Source: Candidatus Omnitrophota bacterium
GTDB lineage: Bacteria; Omnitrophota; Gorgyraeia; JAFGHF01
Direction: 5' to 3'
Length of the DNA: 5,394 bases
NCBI GenBank assembly: GCA_018899075.1
Contig: JAHIIS010000102.1
Span: 1 to 5,394, forward strand
The notes beneath the pieces were generated by a model. It worked only from the letters and a program-made list of their open reading frames with translations. It was not told the origin of the DNA and made no database searches. Both the position numbers and the translations under genes were made by a program. Positions 1-5,394 of this stretch are shown piece by piece. Each line of letters begins with the position of its first letter. The stretch's first letter is position 1.

Positions 1-529
1 AAGAATTCTTGTGCCCGGGAACCGAACCGCCAACCACAAGAAGGTTATTATCTTTATCCACCTTAATTACCTCTAAATTCTGAATGGTGGATTTCCGATT
101 ACCCATATGTCCGGGTAAATGATGGCCTTTGAACACTCGCGAAGGAAAGGCGCTTGCCCCAATAGAGCCCGGCGAGCGATGGGACATTGAACCGTGGCTC
201 TTCGGGCCGCCCTTCCAGTGCCACCTTTTCACGCCTCCTTGAAAGCCGCGCCCAATTGATGTACCTATTATATCGACGAACTCTCCCGGGCAAAATTGGG
301 TAGCATCAATATTTTGACCGGCTTTATAATTTCCGGGGTCCTGCACGGGAACCTCTTTAATAAACCTGTCTGCAAAGCAAAGCTGAATAGCGTTGTAGCC
401 GTCCTTTTCTTTAGTTTTTATTTGTAATATAGAGCAGGGGCCGCTTTCGATGACGGTTACGGGCATAATCCGCCCATCTTTTCTAAAGACTTGCGTCATC
501 CCTACTTTCCTGCCTAATATTCCTATCAT
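1..529 (-). CDS. rplC: 50S ribosomal protein L3, 5' part (gene runs off the left edge)
   Basis: L3 is an early-assembling protein of the large ribosomal subunit. It binds 23S rRNA near its 3' end and sends an extension toward the peptidyl-transferase centre. The reading frame starts at an ATG at 529 and gives 176 residues before the window ends. Family landmarks are [15 protein letters not shown] at the N-terminus, [10 protein letters not shown] (23-32), [15 protein letters not shown] (89-103), [21 protein letters not shown] (106-126, the RNA-contacting extension), [15 protein letters not shown] (130-144) and QNLEVIKVD (150-158). Only the short C-terminal end is missing. One oddity is that the segment between DGYNAIQ (43-49) and AGQNI (70-74) is 20 residues, against 42 in E. 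coli L3. The usual KPxxGHFxKAG stretch is therefore absent, while the frame and flanks are intact. The start codon overlaps the rpsJ stop (ATGA), so translational coupling is likely. Identity is certain. Confidence 0.97.
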   Translation of the reverse strand, partial: MIGILGRKVGMTQVFRKDGRIMPVTVIESGPCSILQIKTKEKDGYNAIQLCFADRFIKEVPVQDPGNYKAGQNIDATQFCPGEFVDIIGTSIGRGFQGGVKRWHWKGGPKSHGSMSHRSPGSIGASAFPSRVFKGHHLPGHMGNRKSTIQNLEVIKVDKDNNLLVVGGSVPGHKNS

Positions 530-894
530 TTTATTTCCACATCCACGCCCGAAGGCAAATCCAGCTTTCTTAGGGCATCGATAGTCTTGGCCGTGGGCTC
601 AATAATATCCAACAACCTCTTGTGAGTCTTAATCTGAAATTGCTCTCGCGATTTCTTGTCAATTACCGGCGAGCGCAAAACGGTAAACACTTCCCTCTTC
701 GTGGGTAAAGGGATGGGCCCGCAAACCCTGGCCCCTGTGCGCTTGGCAGTATTCACAATCTCCTCAGTAGACTGATCAAGGATTCTATGGTCGTAGGCCT
801 TTAACTTAATCCTGATCTTCTGCGCCGGCGCCTTTTGCTCTTCCTTCTTCTCTTTCTTCTTAGTTTTTTTAACCGTCTTTGTCTTTCTAACCAT
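526..894 (-). CDS. rpsJ: 30S ribosomal protein S10 (NusE) with lysine-rich N-terminal extension
   Basis: S10 is a protein of the 30S subunit head. In its free form it is NusE, which partners NusB in transcription antitermination and NusG in transcription–translation coupling. The conserved protein begins at [18 protein letters not shown] (25-42). It continues through [16 protein letters not shown] (50-65), [19 protein letters not shown] (80-98) and the C-terminal [12 protein letters not shown]. It is 122 residues long against about 102-105 for the family. The excess is a leading tail of about 24 residues in which 10 of the first 21 are lysine. The start is well fixed: the frame has tandem stops TAG and TAA at 898-903 just upstream, and there is no other ATG, GTG or TTG before the conserved domain. 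An AGAGGT Shine-Dalgarno lies 8 nt before the ATG. The stop overlaps the rplC start by 4 bp. Confidence 0.97.
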   Translation of the reverse strand: MVRKTKTVKKTKKKEKKEEQKAPAQKIRIKLKAYDHRILDQSTEEIVNTAKRTGARVCGPIPLPTKREVFTVLRSPVIDKKSREQFQIKTHKRLLDIIEPTAKTIDALRKLDLPSGVDVEIK

Positions 895-902
895 AACTTA
901 CT

Positions 903-908
903 ACCTCT
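903..908 (-). promoter_or_regulatory. Shine-Dalgarno of rpsJ (AGAGGT)
   Basis: AGAGGT lies 8 nt upstream of the rpsJ ATG and supports the start at 894. Most of it (904-908) can pair with 913-917, so its accessibility may depend on how the leader folds. Confidence 0.7.
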
Positions 909-950
909 GCCCAGAGAACCGTTTTCCTCCCGATAATTTTCTAAATCCGG

Positions 951-980
951 TCAAAGCGGTTCCTGTTAAACTTCAAAGCG
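951..980. repeat. 8-bp direct repeat in the tuf–rpsJ spacer
   Basis: On the transcribed strand CGCTTTGA occurs at 973-980 and again at 951-958, spaced exactly 22 bp apart. It could be a chance match or a paired binding site at a two-helical-turn spacing. Nothing else in the window contains it in an obviously meaningful position, and function is unknown. Confidence 0.4.
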
Positions 981-1002
981 TTGTCAACAGCGAGCGCAAA
1001 AA

Positions 1003-2205
1003 TCACGCTATAACCTCGCTAATCACCCCTGCCCCTACGGTGTGCCCGCCTTCGCGGATGGCAAAACGCAGGTTTTTCTCCATTGCAATGGGGGTGATTA
1101 ATTCTACCTCTAAAGTCACATTGTCGCCCGGCATAACCATCTCCACGCCTTCGGCAAGCGCAGCTACGCCGGTAACATCGGTGGTGCGAAAATAGAACTG
1201 CGGCCTGTATCCCTTGAAGAAGGGGGTGTGCCTGCCTCCTTCTTCTTTGGTCAGGACGTAGACCTCGGTCTTAAACTTGGTGTGGGGGGTGATAGAGCCG
1301 GGTTTAGCCAGGACCTGTCCGCGCTGGAGGTGCTCTTTATCGATACCTCTAAGAAGCAGGCCCACATTGTCTCCGGCCTGGCCTTCTTCCAGGGTCTTTC
1401 TGAACATCTCAACGCCGGTGACTATGGTCTTGGCGGATTTTGCGTCCATACCCACAACCTCTACCTCTTCTCCGACCTTGACCTTGCCGCGTTCGATGCG
1501 GCCTGTGCCTACGGTGCCGCGTCCGGTGATGGAAAAGACATCTTCCACGGCCATCAGGAAGGGTTTGTCGATTTCTCTTTTGGGGGTGGGGATAAATTCA
1601 TCTATGACCTTGAGCAACTCTAAAATAGGTTTGCAGTGGGGGCAATCTTCTTTTCCGCAGCCGCACTGGGAGGCCTTAAGGGCGCTTCCTTTGACAATGG
1701 GAGTTTTATCCCCGGGAAATTTGTATTTGGTGAGCAGTTCTCTTACCTCCAGTTCCACCAGCTCAAGCAGTTCTTTATCGTCCACCATATCGCATTTGTT
1801 CAAGAATACCACAATCGAGGGTACATTAACCTGGCGGGCTAAGAGGATGTGCTCTCTGGTCTGAGGCATCGGGCCGTCACTTGCGGAGACTACCAATACC
1901 GCCCCGTCCATCTGGGCGGCGCCGGTAATCATATTCTTGATGTAGTCGGCATGCCCGGGGCAGTCGATGTGGGCGTAGTGCCTGGCATCGGTCTGGTATT
2001 CTACGTGGCTGATGGCAATAGTCAAGCCGCGTTCTTTTTCCTCAGGGGCGTTGTCGATAGACTCGTAAGTTCGGACATCAGCCATACCCTTCTTGCTCAA
2101 GACCATGGTTATCGCGGAGGTCAGGGTGGTCTTGCCGTGGTCCACGTGGCCGATGGTGCCGACGTTTATATGCGGTTTGGTGCGTTGGAAGGTTTCTTTA
2201 GCCAT
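1003..2205 (-). CDS. tuf: Translation elongation factor Tu (EF-Tu)
   Basis: EF-Tu is the GTPase that delivers aminoacyl-tRNA to the ribosomal A site in the cytoplasm. The 400-residue protein is complete. The G domain has GHVDHGKT (19-26), switch I RGLTI (59-63), DCPGH (81-85, including the catalytic histidine H85), NKCD (136-139) and GSALK (173-177). Domain II follows from about 213 ([19 protein letters not shown]) and domain III from about 311 to the end ([19 protein letters not shown] at 323-341, then [13 protein letters not shown]). Two oddities stand out. One is a cysteine-rich insertion after the G5 motif, with C181, C183, C188 and C191 (CxCx4CxxC) and about 5 residues more than E. coli. 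The other is leucine at 61, where E. coli has the hydrophobic-gate Ile60. The start has a strong AGGAGG 9 nt upstream. The gene lies 22 bp after fusA, as in the str operon. Whether a second tuf copy exists elsewhere cannot be seen. Confidence 0.99.
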   Translation of the reverse strand: MAKETFQRTKPHINVGTIGHVDHGKTTLTSAITMVLSKKGMADVRTYESIDNAPEEKERGLTIAISHVEYQTDARHYAHIDCPGHADYIKNMITGAAQMDGAVLVVSASDGPMPQTREHILLARQVNVPSIVVFLNKCDMVDDKELLELVELEVRELLTKYKFPGDKTPIVKGSALKASQCGCGKEDCPHCKPILELLKVIDEFIPTPKREIDKPFLMAVEDVFSITGRGTVGTGRIERGKVKVGEEVEVVGMDAKSAKTIVTGVEMFRKTLEEGQAGDNVGLLLRGIDKEHLQRGQVLAKPGSITPHTKFKTEVYVLTKEEGGRHTPFFKGYRPQFYFRTTDVTGVAALAEGVEMVMPGDNVTLEVELITPIAMEKNLRFAIREGGHTVGAGVISEVIA

Positions 2206-2214
2206 TTTCGTTTG

Positions 2215-2220
2215 CCTCCT
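2215..2220 (-). promoter_or_regulatory. Strong Shine-Dalgarno of tuf (AGGAGG)
   Basis: A perfect AGGAGG, preceded by an A-run, sits 9 nt before the tuf ATG inside the 22-bp fusA–tuf gap. It is the best ribosome binding site in the window. It fits the high output of EF-Tu relative to its operon neighbours and fixes the start at 2205. Confidence 0.85.
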
Positions 2221-2227
2221 TTTTAAT

Positions 2228-4294
2228 CTATTTTTTGCCGGTTATCTTCTCCAATATACCCAAAGGCACTTCCGCGTAAAAGGAAGGCTCCATTGTATAC
2301 GTACCTCTTCCCTGCGTTAAAGAGCGAACGGCCGTAGCATAGCCAAACATCTCTGCCAGGGGCGCGTAGCCCCTGATGGCTTTGGCGCCTGCCCTCTGGC
2401 TAATCGACTTTATCTGGACCCTGCGTGAATTAAGGTCGCCGATAACATCGCCCAGGAACTCATCCGGAATAATTACCTCCGTATCCATTACCGGTTCAAG
2501 TAAAATGCATCGTGCTTTCTTTAACCCATCCTTAAAAGCAAAAGATGCGGCCATCTTAAAAGCGAGCTCCGAAGAGTCCACTTCGTGAAACGAGCCGTCT
2601 ACCAATTTGACCTCTACGTCTGTAACGGGATAGCCGGCTAATATTCCGGTTTGCGCGCTCTCGTTTATCCCCTCTTTTATGGCAGGGATAAACTCACGGG
2701 GAATGGCCCCGCCTTTAATCTTGTCGATAAATTTAATTTTGCTGTTGCGCTCGGCAGGAGCGATTTCCAGGACAACATGGCCGTATTGGCCTCTGCCGCC
2801 GGTCTGCTGAATAAATTTACCCTCGGATTTAGTTTTGCCGGCCACAGTCTCTTTGTAGGCTACATGGGGCCTGCCCGCTTTTGCCGCAACTTTAAACTCC
2901 CGCAGCATCCTGTCCAGCAGGATTTCTAAATGCAGCTCTCCCATTCCCGATATAATGGTCTGCGCAGTTTCCTTATTGTAGGAAACTTTAAATGTCGGGT
3001 CTTCTTCCTGTAAACGGTGAAGGGCGAAGCTTAATTTTTCCTGGTCTATTTTAGTCTTTGGCTCGATAGACATAGAAATGACCGGCTCGGGAAAGTGCAT
3101 TTTTTCCAAAACCAAAGGGTGTTTTTCATCGCAAATAGTGTCTCCGGTGGTAGTTTTTTTTAAACCTACGCAGGCAGCGATATCTCCCGCATGGACCCGC
3201 TCAACTATTTTCTGCCTGTTGGCATGCATTTGCACAATCTTACCCACGCGCTCTTTAATCATCTTTGTAGCATTATAGACCTGGGTTCCCGATTGAATTG
3301 CGCCGGAATAGACCCTGATAAAAGTCAATTTCCCCACATACGGGTCGGCAACCACCTTAAAGCTAAGGGCGCATAAATATTCGTCGTCACTGGGCTTTCT
3401 TTGCTCATAAACCCCTGTCTGAGGATTTACTGCGCTAATCGCCGGAACCCCCAGAGGAGAAGGCATGTAATCCACTATTGCGTCAATAAGCATCTGTATG
3501 CCTTTGTTTTTCAAAGCCGAGCCGCAAAACACAGGCACGAGTTTATTTTTTATCGTTGCCTGCCTGATAGTCTCTTTTAATTCTTCCGGTCTTATCCCGA
3601 TATCATGAACAAACTTCTCTAAGGTAATTTCATCGGCTTCAGCCAATTTCTCAATCAATTCCAGGCGATATTTACTGGCCAGGGCTTTTAGTTCCTCGGG
3701 AATTTCCGTCTTCTCAAACTTCAAGCCCAAATCATCTTTATAAATAATGGCTTTTGACTCCACTAAATCAATTACACCTCTGAACTCGTTTTCGCAGCCG
3801 AGAGGTATCTGCAAGATTAAAGGCTTTGCGCTCAATCTTTCTTTCATTTGCTCGCACACGGCAAAGAAGTCGCTGCCTACCCTGTCCAGTTTATTCACAA
3901 AGGCAATGCGCGGCACTTTATACGTATCTGCCTGGCGCCAGACAGTCTCGCTTTGGGGCTCAACGCCGCCCACGCCGCAGAAGATGACCACCGCCCCATC
4001 GAGGATTTTCAAAGACCTTTCTACCTCAGCGGTAAAGTCAACGTGTCCGGGCGTATCGATTATATTGATTCTGGCATCCCCCCAGAAACAGGTTGTGCTT
4101 GCGGAAGTTATTGTAATGCCTCTTTCCTGCTCCTGCTCCATCCAGTCCATGGTTGCCGTGCCTTCGTCAACCTCGCCTATTTTATATATCTTGCCGGTAT
4201 AATAAAGAATCCGCTCGGTAATGGTGGTCTTTCCGGCATCGATATGGGCAATGATTCCGATATTTCTGGTCTTTTTTAAATCGAACTCTTGCAT
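2228..4294 (-). CDS. fusA: Translation elongation factor G (EF-G)
   Basis: EF-G is the GTPase that drives tRNA–mRNA translocation and, with RRF, ribosome recycling. From the chosen ATG at 4294 it has 688 residues, close to the usual length of about 690-700. The G domain shows AHIDAGKT (16-23), RGITI (58-62), DTPGH (80-84), NKLD (134-137) and CGSAL (257-261). Domain II covers roughly 290-400. Domain III includes [11 protein letters not shown] (448-458). Domain IV has the decoding-site tip [12 protein letters not shown] (565-576, with the tip histidine H570). Domain V has [16 protein letters not shown] (610-625). An in-frame ATG at 4321 would add 9 residues (METLIEADR). I prefer 4294 because [14 protein letters not shown] matches the usual EF-G N-terminus and an AGAAG lies 8 nt upstream, but that site is weak. 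The next gene, tuf, follows after 22 bp. Confidence 0.98.
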   Translation of the reverse strand: MQEFDLKKTRNIGIIAHIDAGKTTITERILYYTGKIYKIGEVDEGTATMDWMEQEQERGITITSASTTCFWGDARINIIDTPGHVDFTAEVERSLKILDGAVVIFCGVGGVEPQSETVWRQADTYKVPRIAFVNKLDRVGSDFFAVCEQMKERLSAKPLILQIPLGCENEFRGVIDLVESKAIIYKDDLGLKFEKTEIPEELKALASKYRLELIEKLAEADEITLEKFVHDIGIRPEELKETIRQATIKNKLVPVFCGSALKNKGIQMLIDAIVDYMPSPLGVPAISAVNPQTGVYEQRKPSDDEYLCALSFKVVADPYVGKLTFIRVYSGAIQSGTQVYNATKMIKERVGKIVQMHANRQKIVERVHAGDIAACVGLKKTTTGDTICDEKHPLVLEKMHFPEPVISMSIEPKTKIDQEKLSFALHRLQEEDPTFKVSYNKETAQTIISGMGELHLEILLDRMLREFKVAAKAGRPHVAYKETVAGKTKSEGKFIQQTGGRGQYGHVVLEIAPAERNSKIKFIDKIKGGAIPREFIPAIKEGINESAQTGILAGYPVTDVEVKLVDGSFHEVDSSELAFKMAASFAFKDGLKKARCILLEPVMDTEVIIPDEFLGDVIGDLNSRRVQIKSISQRAGAKAIRGYAPLAEMFGYATAVRSLTQGRGTYTMEPSFYAEVPLGILEKITGKK

Positions 4295-4302
4295 TCTATC
4301 TG

Positions 4303-4307
4303 CTTCT
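4303..4307 (-). promoter_or_regulatory. Weak Shine-Dalgarno candidate for fusA (AGAAG)
   Basis: AGAAG lies 8 nt before the preferred fusA ATG at 4294. It departs from AGGAG by one base. It is the only purine-rich element at correct spacing for either candidate start, because the upstream ATG at 4321 has its nearest GAGAG 15 nt away. Confidence 0.4.
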
Positions 4308-4321
4308 ATCAATGTTTCCAT

Positions 4322-4338
4322 ACTGTGAACTGTGAACT
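4322..4338. repeat. 7-bp tandem duplication upstream of fusA
   Basis: The plus strand reads ACTGTGAACTGTGAACT, two perfect copies of a 7-bp unit plus three further bases. It directly abuts the alternative fusA ATG at 4321. On the coding strand it separates a GAGAG (4337-4341, sharing two bases with the repeat) from that ATG by 15 nt. With one copy removed the gap would be a standard 8 nt. This looks like a slippage duplication. Confidence 0.75.
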
Positions 4339-4355
4339 CTCAGCTGTAAATTAAA

Positions 4356-4372
4356 CATTACCAACGGTAATG
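4356..4372 (-). repeat. Inverted repeat over the rpsG stop codon
   Basis: CATTACC-AAC-GGTAATG is a perfect 7-bp inverted repeat with a 3-nt spacer. In the RNA it makes a hairpin that contains the last four S7 codons (HYRW) and the TAA stop, followed by a moderately U-rich UUUAAUUUA. The central four pairs follow from encoding Tyr-Arg-Trp-stop as TAC CGN TGG TAA, so only the outer pairs are extra. It could be a weak attenuator before fusA, but a functional terminator is unlikely because the stem is A/U-rich and fusA must be expressed. Confidence 0.35.
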
Positions 4373-4824
4373 CGCAAACGCCTTATTGGCTTCGGCCATC
4401 TTATGGGTGTCTTCCTTCTTTTTTACGGCACTTCCTGTATTTTTATAGGCATCGACAATCTCCTGGGCCAATTTTTCCTGCATAGGTTTTCCTTTCCTGG
4501 CCCGCGCATAATCCCTGATCCAGCGAAGCGCCAGCGTAATGCCGCGTTCCGGCTTGACTTCTATGGGAATTTGATACGTCGCTCCACCCACTCGCCGGGA
4601 TTTTACTTCTAACAAAGGCCTGACATTTTCTAAGGCCTTATTCAATACCGAAAGGGCATTATCCTCGCCTGCGCGCTCCTTCACAATCTCTAAGGCGTTA
4701 TAAATTATACTCTGCGCCACAGACTTCTTGCCCTTAAGCATAAGCATATTGATAAGCTGCCCTACCACTTTACTGTTATATTGCAAATCCGGCGTAAGTT
4801 TTCTCTTTTCCGCCCTTCTCCGTC

Positions 4825-4828
<4 letters not shown>
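4358..4828 (-). CDS. rpsG: 30S ribosomal protein S7
   Basis: S7 nucleates assembly of the 30S head by binding the 3' major domain of 16S rRNA, and it lines the E site. The 156-residue protein has the family's normal short length. It shows the basic N-terminus [28 protein letters not shown] (33-46), the rRNA- and tRNA-facing [15 protein letters not shown] (77-91), the helix [13 protein letters not shown] (102-114) and the invariant C-terminal block [23 protein letters not shown]. Its ATG overlaps the rpsL stop (ATGA). A GGAGC 12 nt upstream, inside rpsL, is a rather distant Shine-Dalgarno, so translation is probably coupled to S12. In E. coli S7 represses its operon by binding the rpsL–rpsG gap. 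That gap does not exist here, so any autoregulation must work through another site. Confidence 0.99.

Positions 4829-5394
<566 letters not shown>

Larger units (their letters stand above)
895..1002 (-). promoter_or_regulatory. tuf–rpsJ intergenic leader with potential alternative hairpins
   Basis: This 108-bp spacer is the longest non-coding stretch in the window and sits where an S10-operon leader would be. On the transcribed strand a 7-bp helix can form between 957-963 (GGAACCG) and 915-921 (CGGUUCU, one G-U pair). It encloses a 4-bp helix between 947-950 and 930-933. A competing 5-bp hairpin pairs 913-917 (UCUCU) with 904-908 (AGAGG) across a GGGC loop and would cover most of the rpsJ Shine-Dalgarno. 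The two structures share bases 915-917, so they exclude each other. An 8-bp direct repeat and an unused GGGAGG also occur here. I see no convincing promoter or intrinsic terminator. Ribosomal-protein feedback on S10-operon leaders is known in other bacteria (L4 in E. coli). Its presence here is inference. Confidence 0.35.

Noticed and set aside
99..293. 64-residue minus-strand open frame
   Set aside because: It lies inside rplC in another frame and has no family resemblance; the L3 frame is clearly the coding one.
959..987. Possible promoter in the tuf–rpsJ spacer (TTGACA at 982-987)
   Set aside because: The -35-like hexamer is perfect, but the hexamer 17 nt downstream is AGGAAC, which is not a plausible -10, and other spacings are no better.
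995..1005. Terminator after tuf
   Set aside because: There is a short T-run after the TGA stop but no stem precedes it, so the transcript is expected to continue into rpsJ.
1277..1864. 195-residue plus-strand open frame (and the overlapping 1228-1623 and 1636-1842)
   Set aside because: It is entirely antisense to tuf, low-complexity and serine-rich. It is a shadow of the biased codon use of a highly expressed gene.
1849..2320. Plus-strand open frames 1849-2226 and 2093-2320
   Set aside because: They are antisense to tuf and the end of fusA, with no recognisable domain.
3078..3200. Frameshift or domain loss in fusA
   Set aside because: The translation is continuous through all five EF-G domains with normal length and motifs.
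3747..4279. Plus-strand open frames 3747-4202 and 3848-4279
   Set aside because: They are antisense to the EF-G G domain, which is strongly conserved in its own frame.

Overview
The window is a stretch of the conserved bacterial str–S10 ribosomal protein region, read entirely on the minus strand. In transcription order (high to low coordinates) it holds the 3' end of rpoC (RNA polymerase beta'), rpsL (S12), rpsG (S7), fusA (EF-G), tuf (EF-Tu), rpsJ (S10) and the 5' part of rplC (L3), which runs off the left edge. All products are core housekeeping proteins of transcription and translation. I see no mobile element, CRISPR array, RNA gene or foreign island, and no evidence of a new multi-gene system. 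The interesting points are local departures from the family norm.

The genes are tightly packed. rpoC overlaps rpsL by 29 bp. rpsL/rpsG and rpsJ/rplC each overlap by 4 bp (ATGA). The fusA–tuf gap is 22 bp with a strong Shine-Dalgarno. The rpsG–fusA gap is 36 or 63 bp depending on the fusA start. The only sizeable gap is the 108-bp tuf–rpsJ spacer, which could fold into alternative structures. No stretch over 300 bp lacks a gene. The packing suggests one long transcript from rpoC into the S10 cluster, with translational coupling at the overlaps.

The organism is a bacterium with the standard genetic code: TAA, TAG and TGA all occur as stops. The L3, EF-Tu, S7 and S12 sequences are clearly bacterial. 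The tuf–rpsJ linkage, the absence of an L7Ae-like gene between rpoC and rpsL (common in Firmicutes), and the moderate base composition fit an uncultivated lineage near the Omnitrophota/PVC/Nitrospirota area. This placement rests on general resemblance only and is weak.

The best points for follow-up are: a four-cysteine insertion in the EF-Tu G domain (CxCx4CxxC, a possible metal knuckle); an in-frame loss of about 22 residues in L3; a lysine-rich N-terminal extension on S10; mutually exclusive hairpins before rpsJ, one of which hides its Shine-Dalgarno; and a 7-bp tandem duplication just upstream of fusA.
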